Numbered from the stretch's first letter, positions 39,308-49,639 are shown. The stretch is 64,000 bases of DNA from Erythrobacter mangrovi (GCF_013260645.1 NZ_CP053921.1:868001-932000), one strand, 5' to 3'. Numbers and translations: made by a program. The notes: generated by a model not told the origin, from the letters alone.

Positions 39308-40000
39308 ATGCGCAAGACTTTCCTAGGCATCTCGGTCGCCGCCCTGGCGCTGGCCGGCGCCACCACCGTCCTCGCCCAGCATGGCGAACGTCACAATCCC
39401 GATGCAGACGGCGACGGCACCGTCACCCTTGCCGAAATGCAGGCGCATGGCGCGGACATGTTCGCCAAGATGGACACCAATGGTGATGGCGTGCTCAACG
39501 ACGCCGACCGTTCGGCACATGGAGCAGGCATGTTTGCCAAGGCTGACGCCAACGGCGATGGGGAACTGACCCCCGACGAGCTGAAAGCCGCACACGAAGC
39601 GCGGATGGAGCGTCGAGAAGCGCGTCACGCGGATCGAGCCGAGAACCGCGAAGCGCGCATGGCCGAGCACTTCGCCATGGCCGACACCGACAAGAGCGGC
39701 GGTCTGTCGGAGGACGAGCTGCGGGCCATGCACGCAGCACGCGGCGAGCACCGGGACGGCAAGCGCCACCGCGGCACCGGCCATGGCGGTCACGGAGGCT
39801 CTTCGATGATGCTACACATGGCAGACACCGATGGCGACAAGGCCGTCACGCGAGCCGAGTTCGACGGCGCAATCGCCACTCACTTCGCCAAGATGGACAC
39901 CGACGGGAACGGCTCGGTGTCACAGGCCGAGCGGCAGGCCGCGCACAAGGCAATGCGCGAGCGGATGCGCGAACACCATGGAGCGCACAGCGAGAACTGA
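39308..40000 (+). CDS. exported protein with six EF-hand calcium-binding loops
   Basis: This 230-residue protein has a signal peptide (cleavage near VLAQ, about residue 24). Six EF-hand loops of DxDxDG type start at residues 32, 56, 80, 126, 173 and 197 (for example DTNGDGVLNDAD and DTDGNGSVSQAE). Between loops four and five lies a His/Gly-rich linker (HRDGKRHRGTGHGGHGG) that could bind transition metals. It is therefore probably a periplasmic calcium- or metal-binding protein. A two-component system follows 50 bases downstream on the same strand, so it may buffer or present the signal read by that kinase. Confidence 0.88.
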   Translation: MRKTFLGISVAALALAGATTVLAQHGERHNPDADGDGTVTLAEMQAHGADMFAKMDTNGDGVLNDADRSAHGAGMFAKADANGDGELTPDELKAAHEARMERREARHADRAENREARMAEHFAMADTDKSGGLSEDELRAMHAARGEHRDGKRHRGTGHGGHGGSSMMLHMADTDGDKAVTRAEFDGAIATHFAKMDTDGNGSVSQAERQAAHKAMRERMREHHGAHSEN

Positions 40001-40027
40001 CGCTGCGAACGCCCGTTGACCGCAGCG
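40001..40027 (+). promoter_or_regulatory. hairpin between the EF-hand gene and the response regulator gene
   Basis: CGCTGCG (40001-40007) pairs with CGCAGCG (40021-40027), with an inner AACG/CGTT pair. It starts one base after the stop. There is no U-run, so it could lower read-through or stabilise the upstream mRNA without ending transcription. Confidence 0.4.
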
Positions 40028-40050
40028 CCAGGTGCGGGAAAGGACAGTCC

Positions 40051-40785
40051 ATGACCGATCCCGCACCCACCTCCTTGCTGTTGGTCGACGATGAGCGATC
40101 GCTGCGCGAGCCCCTGGCGGAGTATCTCACCCGCCAGGGGTTCGCCGTGCGCGAAGCCGAAAGCGCCGCTTCGGCGCGTACGCGACTGATGCAAGAGGTG
40201 CCGGATCTCGTGCTGCTCGACATCATGATGCCGGGCGAGGACGGGCTATCGCTGTGCCGTCACCTCGTCGAAACACGCGGCATCCCGGTCATCCTGCTCA
40301 CCGCCAAGGGCGAAGCGATGGACCGGATCGTCGGGCTTGAGATCGGCGCTGACGACTATGTCACCAAACCCTTCGAACCGCGCGAGCTGATCGCCCGCAT
40401 ACGTTCGGTACTGCGCCGCGCCGAGCGCCCCGCCGGCAATCCGGGCGAAGACCTCACCTATGCTTTCGAAGGCTGGCAGCTCGATCCGCTCAAGCGCCGC
40501 TTGATCGATCCCGAAGGCGCGCTCGTCCCAATCTCTACTGCCGAGTTCCGCATGCTGCGCGCCTTTTGCGACCATCCTCGCCAGGTGCTCGATCGCGACC
40601 GCTTGCTCGACATGGTCCAGGGCCGCGAAGCACAATTGTTCGACCGCGCGGTCGACAACCAGGTCAGCCGCTTGCGGCGCAAGATCGAGACGGACAGCCG
40701 CAATCCGCATTTCATCCAGACGGTGCGCGGCGGCGGCTATCGTTTCGGTGCGGACGTCACCCGGATCGAGCGCGGGGAAAGCTGA
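40051..40785 (+). CDS. OmpR/PhoB-family response regulator
   Basis: This 244-residue DNA-binding response regulator has a receiver domain with acidic pocket Asp13-Asp14, phosphoacceptor Asp57 (VLLDIMMPG) and the conserved Lys in YVTKPFEPREL. A winged-helix output domain follows (FDRAVDNQVSRLRRKIE, ending VRGGGYRFGADV). Its stop overlaps the kinase start (TGATG at 40783-40787), so the two are translationally coupled. Confidence 0.93.
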   Translation: MTDPAPTSLLLVDDERSLREPLAEYLTRQGFAVREAESAASARTRLMQEVPDLVLLDIMMPGEDGLSLCRHLVETRGIPVILLTAKGEAMDRIVGLEIGADDYVTKPFEPRELIARIRSVLRRAERPAGNPGEDLTYAFEGWQLDPLKRRLIDPEGALVPISTAEFRMLRAFCDHPRQVLDRDRLLDMVQGREAQLFDRAVDNQVSRLRRKIETDSRNPHFIQTVRGGGYRFGADVTRIERGES

Positions 40786-42209
40786 TGCAGTTGATACCCC
40801 GCAGCCTGTTCGGCCAGGTCATGCTGACCCTGGTCGCCGCCCTGCTGATCGCCCAGGCCATTTCGACCACGCTGCTTTACCGGGCCGCGGAGCAGCGGCG
40901 CGAACTGGGCATCGTCCACGCCATGGCTTTCCAACTACTGAGCGGTGCCGAACGCCACGGCCGGGAGGCCATGGGTGATCGATACTCGCACCACAGCCGG
41001 TCGCCCCGCACCGATCGCATCCAGGACCCTCCCCTGCCGCGCTTGCCGCGCGAGCTGCGTTACAGCGAGGGGGCAACCACCCCCCTCGCCCCGGGTGACA
41101 AGCGCCATCCCAAGCGCGAAGAAGCCCTGTCGCAGCTATTGGCATCGCAAGGGATCGCGGTTGCCGAAGTCGTGGTGATCAGTCGCTCGGCGCTGGAGGA
41201 TCCCGAGATCCAGCGCATGGCCGAGCATCACCCACTCGCCCATCGGCGGTTCATGGGAAGTCCATTCGATCTTGCCATTGCGGGTCTCCGCCAGGACGGC
41301 AGCGGGACATGGCAAGTCGCGCGCCTGCCGGTCGCTTCGCGGGATCGAACGATAGTCCGCACCTTGATGTTGCAGACGCTCATCCTGTTCCTCGTCCTCG
41401 TCGGATTGCTCTATTTCGTCCTGCGCCGCATCACGCGCCCGCTCGCGGCCCTGGCCGAGCGCACGCAGCGCTTTGGCGGTGCGGGATCGCCCGAGGAGCC
41501 GCTCGCGGTCACTGGCCCCGACGACGTCAAGCGCCTGATCGAGGCGCATAATGCCATGCAGGCGCGGATCGGGTCGATGCTCGACGAGAAGGACGTGATG
41601 CTTGGCGCGATCGGCCACGATCTCAAGACCCCGCTCGCCGCATTGCGCGTGCGGATCGAAAGCGTCGAAGACGATGCGGCGCGCACGAAGATGGCCGGGA
41701 CGATCGAGGACATCACGCAAACGCTCGACGAAATCCTCGCGCTTGCCCGAATCGGGCGTAACAACAGCATCGCCGAACCGACCGAGCTCGGCGCGCTCGC
41801 CGCCTCCGTGGTCGAAGAATTCGAGGACATGGGCGAGCCCGTCACCCTGTCGACCGCGGGGCGGATCGCTGCGCCAGTGCACCTGACATGGCTGAAGCGC
41901 GGCCTGAGGAATCTCGTCACCAATGCCTTGCGCTACGCAGGGTCAGCCCACGTTGCAGTTCTGCGTGAAGGCGATTGGGCGATACTGCGGGTTGACGACG
42001 ACGGCCCGGGCATTCCCGACGATCGCATCGCCGAAATGTGCCAGCCCTTCACCCGTGGCGAAACAAGCCGCAATCGCGAAACCGGGGGGGCGGGGCTTGG
42101 GCTCACGCTCGCCCGTGCTGTCGCCGAACAGCACGGGGGAACGCTGGTACTCGCGAACCGGCCCGAAGGCGGGTTGCGCGCAGAGCTGCGTATTCCACTC
42201 GGGCGCTAG
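40785..42209 (+). CDS. membrane sensor histidine kinase
   Basis: This 474-residue kinase pairs with the upstream response regulator. A first membrane helix (about 10-31), a periplasmic domain (about 35-188) and a second helix (about 192-213) precede HAMP (about 214-266), HisKA with His278 (GAIGHDLKTPLAALR) and an HATPase domain (NLVTNALRY, DDGPGIP, GGAGLGLTLA). The periplasmic part is rich in His, Arg and Pro, including SHHSRSP and AEHHPLAHRRF, which suits metal or polyanion sensing. The stop overlaps the convergent aminopeptidase gene by 4 bases (CTAG). Confidence 0.93.
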   Translation: MQLIPRSLFGQVMLTLVAALLIAQAISTTLLYRAAEQRRELGIVHAMAFQLLSGAERHGREAMGDRYSHHSRSPRTDRIQDPPLPRLPRELRYSEGATTPLAPGDKRHPKREEALSQLLASQGIAVAEVVVISRSALEDPEIQRMAEHHPLAHRRFMGSPFDLAIAGLRQDGSGTWQVARLPVASRDRTIVRTLMLQTLILFLVLVGLLYFVLRRITRPLAALAERTQRFGGAGSPEEPLAVTGPDDVKRLIEAHNAMQARIGSMLDEKDVMLGAIGHDLKTPLAALRVRIESVEDDAARTKMAGTIEDITQTLDEILALARIGRNNSIAEPTELGALAASVVEEFEDMGEPVTLSTAGRIAAPVHLTWLKRGLRNLVTNALRYAGSAHVAVLREGDWAILRVDDDGPGIPDDRIAEMCQPFTRGETSRNRETGGAGLGLTLARAVAEQHGGTLVLANRPEGGLRAELRIPLGR

Positions 42210-44866
42210 AGCCCTTTCAGGGCGGCACTCAGTTCGGCTCCACGCGCGGACTTCAGCGCGGCGCAGTTGCGCACCCTTTCGATCGTCCGTTCGAGCGACA
42301 ATGCCCCCGGCGTCCCCGCCAGGACAGGGCGGAACCGTTCGGCCAGATCATCTGCCTTGTCGACCGAGCAGAAGCCACCGGCCACGCTGGGAACCCGCCG
42401 CGCGAGGAAGATGCCCGAAGATCCGCTCATCAGTTCTTCGAGGTTCGCAACCAACCAGTCATAACCCAATTCACGCGTCTCGGACGTGGCCACGATACCA
42501 AGCTTGGTCGAAACCCTTTCAGACGGACGCAAGCGTTCGTCGTCGAAACCATCAAGCACCCAGCGGGCGATCGTCTCATCGCCCGAACCGGTGATCGCCC
42601 GCAGCGCGGTCGGCCGGAACAGCGGGTCGTCCGACGCCAGCGCCCTGTCGGCCAGTGCCTTGGCTGCTTCGAGGCCACCAGTGTCGATCAACGCTTCGAA
42701 AGCCTCACCCATGAAAGCTGGGTCGAGTGCCTCGGCATCGCCGGCGAGAAAATCCCGTGCGGCGCCTGCCAGTAATCCGACGACTGCCGGATCGCGGGCG
42801 AGCATCAAATTGCCCACCACTCGCTCGCGCTGCTGGACGACCTCGGGGTCGACGCCTGCATAGGCGCTAAGGCGCGGATCAAGGCCGAGGCGCGCATAAT
42901 CTGCCTGTGCCAACTGCCCCACCCATGCGCGGTAAGCCTCCTGTGCATCGGCATCCATCACCCCGCTGCGCCGCATTGCGCCAAGCCCACTGAAGGCAAT
43001 GCCTGCGGCATTGCTGTCGGGGTTCTTGGTGAGCTGGAGGGCTAGTGCCAGCACCTGTTCGGGCGAGGCATGGCCGGCCCGGAAGCTGGCATCGAGACTG
43101 TCTGCCAGTGCGATGGCTTCGGGCCCTTCGAGCGAGTCGGCGATCGCGATCAGCCGGTCCCATTCCGCCGCCGGCAAGTCGAAGCGGTAATAGCCTGTTC
43201 CTCCGGCATTGGGCATCAGCACGCCGGAACCGCCAAGTTCGAAGCTGGCGCTCTGGTCGGCGAGCAGTGCGCATTTGCGATCCTCGCCTTGCCGCATGCA
43301 CACCGGCACGCCCCACCGCGTATCCGATGCGGTTACGCCAATCGGGGCGTAGCGACGCTGGCTCACGGTATAGCGGCCATCGCTACCGCTAACGGTAACC
43401 AAGGGGACGCCTTGCTGGTCGGTAAAGCTCTGCATCGCCTGGGTGATCCGCGGATCGCCCGCGGCCTCGGCCATGGCGGCGAAGAAGTCGGTGCTTGTCG
43501 CATTGCCATAGCGATGTGCCGCCATATAGCGGCGCACGCCGTCACGGAATTTCTCAGGACCCATGAAGGCGGCGATCATCGATACGACATGCCCGCCCTT
43601 GCCATAGGTGATCCCGTCGAATGCGGCGTCGATGCGGTCGTTGGTCGGAATCGGTTCATGGATCGGTCGGCCGGCGAGCAATTCGTCGGTATCCATCGCC
43701 TGGAAACCCTCTTCCAGCGCACCGTCGGCAATACCCAGATCCGGCCGCCACGCCCCGCCGATGGTGAAGCCCATCCAGTTGGCGAAGCTCTCGTTCAGCC
43801 AGATATCGTCCCACCATACGGGCGTGACCAGGTCACCGAACCACTGGTGCGCCAGCTCATGCGAGACCACCATCCCGAACAGGCCCTTCTGGCCAACCGG
43901 CGCATTCTCATCGAGCACGATGATCGCATCGTTGTAGAGGTCGGCGCCGGCATTCTCCATCGCCCCGGGCATCAATGGCGAGGTGATCTGGTCGAGCTTG
44001 GGGTAGGGAAAGGCCTGCCCGAAATAATCTTCCAGAAGCGCGACGATCGGCTTGGAGTTCTCCAGCGCGAAGGCCAGCTTGTCCTTGTTGGTCTGCTCCG
44101 AAACGATCCGCAGCGGCAGCGGTTCAGGGCGCTGCGGAGTTGGCGGCACCATGCCTTCGACAACCGCGAAGGGCCCGGCCATCATCGCCACGAGATATGT
44201 GGGCAGCGGCAGGGTGGGAGCGAAGCGGTGGACCTGCCAACCGTCCTCGAGGGTGTTCGAAACCTCGGGCGCATTGCTCACTGCAACCTCGCCCGGGCGG
44301 GTCCGGATGGTCACCGTGAATGGTGTCTTGAACCCTGGCTGGTCGAACGAAGGGAAAGCCGCGCGCGCATCGGTCGATTCAAACTGGCTCCAACCATACC
44401 ATTGACCACCGACCTGCGCCCGGAACAGGCCAGCGGGATTGGTCGCGATGCCCCCGCTATAGTCAAACAGCAGTGTCGCCTTACCCGCCGGGAGCTCTTC
44501 GCTAAAGACCAGCCGCGCCACCCCGGTCGGATCGGTATCGGTCCAGGCGCCGACATAGTCCCTGCCATCAACGCTCGCTACCGCACGCGTAACCGCCAGC
44601 CCGCGACCGTGAAGATCGAGGAAACTGGTCGGTCGCGCCAGCATCACATCGATTTCGGTGTGGCCCCGGAAACTGTCCGAACTCGGATCGAAATAGGTGT
44701 CGAGGCGATAGGCCTGCGGCATGGCGATATCGCCGAGCTGGCCACGCGGAACCTCCCCGAGCGCGAGCACCGACGCATCAGCCTGGGCCTCCTGTGCGGC
44801 AAGGTTGAAAGGGGTGAATAGTGCCGCACCGGCCAGCAAGAGGCCGCAGAAAGTCTTGGATCGCAT
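42206..44866 (-). CDS. M1-family zinc metallo-aminopeptidase
   Basis: This 886-residue exported enzyme has a signal peptide (MRSKTFCGLLLAGAALFTPF, cleavage near LAAQE) and the M1 hallmarks: exopeptidase motif GAMENAG and the zinc site HELAHQWFGD followed 18 residues on by the Glu of NESFANW. A C-terminal ERAP1-like helical domain follows. It removes N-terminal residues from peptides, most likely in the periplasm. ATG 44866 has GGAG about 6 bases upstream and begins the signal peptide; ATG 44896 would add ten residues before it. Confidence 0.93.
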   Translation of the reverse strand: MRSKTFCGLLLAGAALFTPFNLAAQEAQADASVLALGEVPRGQLGDIAMPQAYRLDTYFDPSSDSFRGHTEIDVMLARPTSFLDLHGRGLAVTRAVASVDGRDYVGAWTDTDPTGVARLVFSEELPAGKATLLFDYSGGIATNPAGLFRAQVGGQWYGWSQFESTDARAAFPSFDQPGFKTPFTVTIRTRPGEVAVSNAPEVSNTLEDGWQVHRFAPTLPLPTYLVAMMAGPFAVVEGMVPPTPQRPEPLPLRIVSEQTNKDKLAFALENSKPIVALLEDYFGQAFPYPKLDQITSPLMPGAMENAGADLYNDAIIVLDENAPVGQKGLFGMVVSHELAHQWFGDLVTPVWWDDIWLNESFANWMGFTIGGAWRPDLGIADGALEEGFQAMDTDELLAGRPIHEPIPTNDRIDAAFDGITYGKGGHVVSMIAAFMGPEKFRDGVRRYMAAHRYGNATSTDFFAAMAEAAGDPRITQAMQSFTDQQGVPLVTVSGSDGRYTVSQRRYAPIGVTASDTRWGVPVCMRQGEDRKCALLADQSASFELGGSGVLMPNAGGTGYYRFDLPAAEWDRLIAIADSLEGPEAIALADSLDASFRAGHASPEQVLALALQLTKNPDSNAAGIAFSGLGAMRRSGVMDADAQEAYRAWVGQLAQADYARLGLDPRLSAYAGVDPEVVQQRERVVGNLMLARDPAVVGLLAGAARDFLAGDAEALDPAFMGEAFEALIDTGGLEAAKALADRALASDDPLFRPTALRAITGSGDETIARWVLDGFDDERLRPSERVSTKLGIVATSETRELGYDWLVANLEELMSGSSGIFLARRVPSVAGGFCSVDKADDLAERFRPVLAGTPGALSLERTIERVRNCAALKSARGAELSAALKGL

Positions 44867-44963
44867 GAGTGCTCCCGAATTTTTTCGCGGCTTCACTGCC
44901 CGCGCGCAGTTTTCGACCGGCGGCCTGTTCGACAGACCGCCATCGGCAACCGACGAAATACAG

Positions 44964-46538
44964 CTAGCGCATCAGTCCGCCGATCAGGTTTCGGACGAAG
45001 CGCCCCGCCAGGGCACCACCGAAGCCGGTCGCGATGGTGCCCGCCGCTGCGGTGGTCGCTGTCCGCAAGGGGTTGGCGCTGCTCTTCTTGCCCAGGATCG
45101 CACTGGCCGCGATGCTGGCCGCCGAACCGGTCGCCGCTCCGATCGCCGCCTTGCCCGCCCTTTCCCAAATCGAGGTGGTCTTGCGCGATCGCTTGCCAAC
45201 TTCCTCGCGGCCCTTTTCGGCCACCTCTTCAGCCGTGGCGGCGGCATCGGCGGCCTTGGCGGCAAGAACCTCTTCAGCACTCTCACGATCGACCGCAGTA
45301 TCGTATTTTCCGTCGATCTCGCTCACCGAATTGATGATGGCCAGTTCCTTGTCTGAGACCGGACCCAGGCGGGAATGCGGCGGCTTGATCAGTGTGCGCT
45401 GGACCACCGATGGGGCACCGTCTTCATCAAGTGTCGATACCAGCGCCTCACCGACCCTCAGCTCGGTAATGGCCTGTGCGACGTCGAGATCGGGGTTGAT
45501 GCGGAAGGTTTCAGCCGCGGCCTTGATCGCCCGCTGGTCGCGCGGGGTGAAGGCGCGCAGCGCGTGCTGGATGCGATTGCCCAGCTGGCCAGCGATCTTC
45601 TCGGGAATGTCGATCGGGTTCTGCGTAACGAAATAGACGCCGACGCCCTTGGACCTGATCAGTCGCACGACCTGCTCGACCTTGTCCTCCAGTGCGTCGG
45701 GCGCATCGTCGAACAGCAGGTGCGCTTCATCGAAGAAGAACACCAGCTTCGGTTTCTCAGGATCGCCAACCTCGGGCAGGCTCTCGAAGAGCTCGGCGAG
45801 CAGCCACAACAGGAAGGTTGCGTAAAGCTTGGGGCCCTGCATCAGCTTCTGCGCCGAGAGGATGTTGATCACGCCGCGGCCCTGCTCGTCGACTCTCAGG
45901 AAATCGTCGATTTCCAGTGCGGGCTCCCCGAAGAACAGGTCCGCACCCTGCGCCTCAAAACTGAGCAGCTGGCGTTGGATCGTCCCGACGCTGGCCTTGG
46001 TGACATTGCCGTATTTGGCGGACAGCTCCTTGGCGTTTTCTGCCGTGTGGGCCAGCATCGCTTGCAGATCCCCGAGGTCGAGCAGCAGCAACCCCTGCTC
46101 ATCGGCAAAACGAAAGACGATATTGAGCACGCCTTCCTGGGTTTCATTGAGATCGAGCAGGCGGGCGAGCAACAGCGGCCCCATTTCCGACACGGTGGTG
46201 CGAATGGGAAAGCCCTTCTCACCGAAGAGATCCCAGAAGACCGCGGCGTTATCGGCATAGGTATAATCGTCCATGCCCAGCTGTTTTGCGCGCCCTTCAA
46301 GCTTGTCGGCATGCTTGAACTGCGCAGAACCGGGCATCGAGATCCCCGAAAGGTCGCCCTTCACATCGGCGAGGAACACCGGCACCCCGTTTGCGGAAAA
46401 GCTTTCTGCCAATCCCTGAAGCGTCACGGTCTTGCCCGTACCGGTCGCACCGGCAATCAATCCGTGGCGATTGGCCTGACCAAGCAGCAGGGCCTGCCGC
46501 TCTCCCGCTTCCGTAGCACCGAGGAAAATTTCGCCCAT
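44964..46538 (-). CDS. HerA-like ATPase (DUF853 family)
   Basis: This 524-residue ATPase of the HerA/FtsK superfamily has Walker A GATGTGKT at residues 30-37 and Walker [14 protein letters not shown]. Its role is not established; the group is usually annotated as DUF853 or helicase HerA-like C-terminal. The tail after about residue 430 is rich in Ala, Lys and Gly, ending [19 protein letters not shown], an unusual low-complexity hydrophobic end. It stands alone, divergent from pabB with 110 bases between. Confidence 0.87.
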   Translation of the reverse strand: MGEIFLGATEAGERQALLLGQANRHGLIAGATGTGKTVTLQGLAESFSANGVPVFLADVKGDLSGISMPGSAQFKHADKLEGRAKQLGMDDYTYADNAAVFWDLFGEKGFPIRTTVSEMGPLLLARLLDLNETQEGVLNIVFRFADEQGLLLLDLGDLQAMLAHTAENAKELSAKYGNVTKASVGTIQRQLLSFEAQGADLFFGEPALEIDDFLRVDEQGRGVINILSAQKLMQGPKLYATFLLWLLAELFESLPEVGDPEKPKLVFFFDEAHLLFDDAPDALEDKVEQVVRLIRSKGVGVYFVTQNPIDIPEKIAGQLGNRIQHALRAFTPRDQRAIKAAAETFRINPDLDVAQAITELRVGEALVSTLDEDGAPSVVQRTLIKPPHSRLGPVSDKELAIINSVSEIDGKYDTAVDRESAEEVLAAKAADAAATAEEVAEKGREEVGKRSRKTTSIWERAGKAAIGAATGSAASIAASAILGKKSSANPLRTATTAAAGTIATGFGGALAGRFVRNLIGGLMR

Positions 46539-46648
46539 AGCTGCGCCCGCTCCCTAAACCTGACGTCACGGCGGTGTGGCGCAGGGTGGCACAGGCGGTC
46601 AACCCACCCCTCGACAGCCGCGCGCCAGCGTTTAAAGGCTTGGGCGCA

Positions 46649-48460
46649 ATGGCCGACCGGCAACCCTTCGTCCTGCTCGATGATGCGCGCGAGAGCGGCG
46701 CTGCCGATGCGTTGCTGTTCGAGAATCCCCGATCCATCTTCGTTGCACGACGACCCGAGGAGGTCGTCGAGGTCCTGGCCAATGCCGATAAGGCGCGGCA
46801 GGAGGGCGGCACACTTGCAGGCTACATCGCCTATGAAGCGGGCTTGGCGCTAGAACCAAAGCTTGCGAATCTTGCCGCGGCACGGACCGGTGGGGTTGGC
46901 CCCCTGGTCTGGCTCGGGTTGTTCGACGATGTGACGACCATCGAAGCGGCCAATGTCTCCCAGTGGCTTGCCACACACGCCGAGGGGGAAGGAAGCGTCG
47001 GTCCGCTCGAACCACAACTGACCCCGGGCGGCTATGCGATAGCCTTCCAACAGCTGCAGGAAGCGATTCAAGCGGGCGATATCTACCAGGCGAACCTCAC
47101 TTTCCCGCTGGCGGGCAGTTTTTCGGGCGACCCGCTGGGGCTTTACGCAGCGCTCCGCCCATCGGCCCGGGCGGGTTATGGCGGCGTCGTGTTCGACGGT
47201 TCGCACTGGCTGTTGAGCCTCAGCCCCGAGCTATTCGTCTCGCTCAAGGGCCGCGAGGCCAAGACCAAGCCGATGAAGGGCACGCGTCCGCGCGGGTCGG
47301 ATGAGGCAAGCGATCTTGCGCTCGCCGAGGAACTTGCCGGTTCGGCCAAGGACAAGGCCGAGAACCTGATGATCGTCGACCTCATGCGCAACGACCTCGG
47401 CCGGGTGGCAGAGGCAGGCAGCGTGCGGGTTGACTCACCCTTTGCGGTGGAGAGTTACCCGACCGTCCACCAGATGGTCAGCGTGGTGCGGGCCCAGCTG
47501 AAGGAGGGTGAAAGCGCGACCGACCTCGTCCGGGCGCTGTTTCCTTGCGGCTCGATCACCGGCGCCCCGAAGATCCGCGCGATGGAGTTGATCGACACTG
47601 TCGAGCGCGATCCGCGCGGGCCCTATTGCGGGGCGATCGGGCGGATCGACGCCAACGGCGACGCAGCATTCAACGTGGCCATCCGCACACTGCGGCTGAC
47701 CGAGATCGAGAACGGGCGCGGCAAGGCGGTGCTCGGCGTGGGCGGCGCGATCGTCGCGGACAGCGAGATGCGAACCGAATGGCGCGAGGCACTGCTCAAG
47801 GGCGCCTTCGTGCGCAAATCCTCGCCTGACCATCGCGCGGCGCAGTTCGACCTGATCGAGACGATGCGCTTCACTCCCGAGGAGGGGATCTCCTTTCTTG
47901 AAGCCCATTTGATGCGCATGAAGACCAGCGCTGCAGAGCTCGGTTTCTCCTTCGATCGTCACGAGGCACGCAACCAGCTCCACGCGCTATGTTTCGTGCT
48001 CGAGAAACCCAGCAGGATCCGCCTGCTCGCCTCACGTCGCGGCGCGATCGCACTCGAAGCGCAGGATATGCCCGAGGCCTGGCCTTCCCCCGCAGGCACC
48101 ATCGTCATGCCCCTTCCCGTCGACCCAGGCGACTGGCGGTTGCGGCACAAGACCAGCGAACGCGGATTTTATGGAGAAGCGCAGGCGGTCGCCCGCCATC
48201 ATGGTGCCCTGGAGACGATCTTCGTACGTGACGACGGGTTGCTTACCGAGGGTTGTGTCACCAATCTCTTCGTGCGCGGCCCCGATGGTGTGCTGCTGAC
48301 CCCACCTGCGCGGCTAGGCCTGCTGCCCGGCGTGCTGCGCCAATCGCTGCTCGATCAGGGCATAGCGCGCGAGGCCGAATTGCGGATCGAGGATCTGGAA
48401 GGCGGTTTCTTCCTTGGCAATGCCTTGCGGCAGATGATGGACGCGAGGCTCAAGTCGTGA
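46649..48460 (+). CDS. pabB: fused aminodeoxychorismate synthase component I / aminodeoxychorismate lyase
   Basis: This 603-residue protein carries two steps of p-aminobenzoate synthesis for folate. Residues 1 to about 345 are the chorismate-using PabB domain (KPMKGTRPRG, GSAKDKAENLMIVDLMRNDL, GAPKIRAMELID). Residues about 370-603 are a PLP-dependent PabC-like lyase of aminotransferase class IV (LLTEGCVTNLFV). The glutaminase PabA is not in the window. ATG 46649 is chosen over 46574, whose extension is not domain-like. Its stop overlaps the GTG of the pseudouridine synthase gene (GTGA). Confidence 0.9.
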   Translation: MADRQPFVLLDDARESGAADALLFENPRSIFVARRPEEVVEVLANADKARQEGGTLAGYIAYEAGLALEPKLANLAAARTGGVGPLVWLGLFDDVTTIEAANVSQWLATHAEGEGSVGPLEPQLTPGGYAIAFQQLQEAIQAGDIYQANLTFPLAGSFSGDPLGLYAALRPSARAGYGGVVFDGSHWLLSLSPELFVSLKGREAKTKPMKGTRPRGSDEASDLALAEELAGSAKDKAENLMIVDLMRNDLGRVAEAGSVRVDSPFAVESYPTVHQMVSVVRAQLKEGESATDLVRALFPCGSITGAPKIRAMELIDTVERDPRGPYCGAIGRIDANGDAAFNVAIRTLRLTEIENGRGKAVLGVGGAIVADSEMRTEWREALLKGAFVRKSSPDHRAAQFDLIETMRFTPEEGISFLEAHLMRMKTSAAELGFSFDRHEARNQLHALCFVLEKPSRIRLLASRRGAIALEAQDMPEAWPSPAGTIVMPLPVDPGDWRLRHKTSERGFYGEAQAVARHHGALETIFVRDDGLLTEGCVTNLFVRGPDGVLLTPPARLGLLPGVLRQSLLDQGIAREAELRIEDLEGGFFLGNALRQMMDARLKS

Positions 48461-49113
48461 GCCGGATCCCGATCCTGTTCGAGGACGGCGAGGCGCTGGT
48501 GATCGACAAGCCCGGCGGCCTGCCGATCGAGCGCCCGCGCAAGGGCGGGCCGAGCCTCGAGGATCACCTTGCCGACCTGCGCCTTGGCTTTCAGCGTGAC
48601 CCTGTCGCGGTGCATCGTATCGACACCGACACCAGCGGCTGCCTGCTGCTGGCGCGCAATCCCAAGGCCTTGAAGCGCTTCGCCAAGGCGTTTGAGGACA
48701 GGTTGGTGGGCAAGCGTTACCTCGGAATCCTCGCGGCCATCCCCGAGGAAAACGAAGGCACGATCGAGTTGGCCCTGTCCAAGATCAGCAGCGCCGAAAA
48801 GGGCTGGCGGATGATCGCGGCGAAGAAAGGCAAGCCTTCGATCACGCATTGGCAAGTGCTGGGCGATCATGATGGGCACGCACTGGTCGAATTTCGCCCC
48901 GAGACGGGCCGGACGCACCAGATTCGCGTTCACGCGCTGACAGGCCTGGGCATCCCGCTGCTGGGCGATCCGGTCTATGGCGATGGCAAGGGCGCACCCC
49001 GCACCATGCTTCACGCGGCCAGCCTCATCGTTCCTCGCGAGGGAAAACCGCCGATCGAAGCCAGTGCCCCGCTTCCAAGAGACTTCGCGGCGCTCGGCTT
49101 TTCCGATGGGTAG
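48457..49113 (+). CDS. RluA-family pseudouridine synthase
   Basis: This 218-residue enzyme isomerises uridine to pseudouridine in RNA. The catalytic Asp56 lies in HRIDTDTSGCLLLAR, and the ETGRTHQIRVH motif is present. It lacks an N-terminal S4 domain, so it resembles the short RluA/TruC types; whether it acts on rRNA or tRNA is not readable. Translation appears to start at GTG 48457 within the pabB stop. It overlaps arfB by 8 bases. Confidence 0.9.
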   Translation: MSRIPILFEDGEALVIDKPGGLPIERPRKGGPSLEDHLADLRLGFQRDPVAVHRIDTDTSGCLLLARNPKALKRFAKAFEDRLVGKRYLGILAAIPEENEGTIELALSKISSAEKGWRMIAAKKGKPSITHWQVLGDHDGHALVEFRPETGRTHQIRVHALTGLGIPLLGDPVYGDGKGAPRTMLHAASLIVPREGKPPIEASAPLPRDFAALGFSDG

Positions 49114-49510
49114 GGTTGCGGATCGGGCGCTCGAGATTGCCGAAGAGAAGTTCATCGCTTCCTCGGGCCCGGGCGGCCAGAACGTAAACAAGGTCGCCAC
49201 CGCGGTGCAACTGCGCGTCGATGTATTCCAGCTGGGCCTCACTCCTGAAACCTTTGAACGGCTCAAAGAACTTGCCGGAAGCAGGTTGACCAAGGGTGGC
49301 GAAATCGTCCTGACCGCCAATGAGTACCGCACGCAGGAACAGAACCGCGAAGCCGCACGGGAACGGTTGTTGGCTTTGCTTGCCGAAGCGCTTACCCCGC
49401 CAAAGAAGCGAGCCAAGAGTCGGGTCAATCGCGTGGGCAAGGCCCAACGCCTCAAGGCGAAGAAGGTGCGCGGCGAGGTGAAGGCCAAGCGCGGCAAGGT
49501 CGACTGGTAG
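49106..49510 (+). CDS. arfB: alternative ribosome-rescue hydrolase ArfB
   Basis: This 134-residue protein hydrolyses peptidyl-tRNA on stalled ribosomes without needing a stop codon. It has the GGQ motif at residues 23-25 (SSGPGGQNVNKVAT) and the basic Lys/Arg-rich tail (PKKRAKSRVNRVGKAQRLKAK) that enters the mRNA channel. It lacks the codon-recognition domains of release factors. It overlaps the upstream gene by 8 bases. Confidence 0.93.
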   Translation: MGRVADRALEIAEEKFIASSGPGGQNVNKVATAVQLRVDVFQLGLTPETFERLKELAGSRLTKGGEIVLTANEYRTQEQNREAARERLLALLAEALTPPKKRAKSRVNRVGKAQRLKAKKVRGEVKAKRGKVDW

Positions 49511-49639
49511 CACCCCTGCACACCGCTTGACTTTTCCCCCGGAATCACCCAATGGGCGCGCCGGAACGGCGGTGCTACGCGCGCCGCCATTATTTTTTCG
49601 GCCCCGAACCGGGCCTCACAGGATCTTTAGGAACACGCC

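Noticed and set aside
43070..44821. About 583-codon plus-strand frame opposite the M1 aminopeptidase
   Set aside because: The zinc-site motif lies on the minus strand and the antisense product resembles no family.
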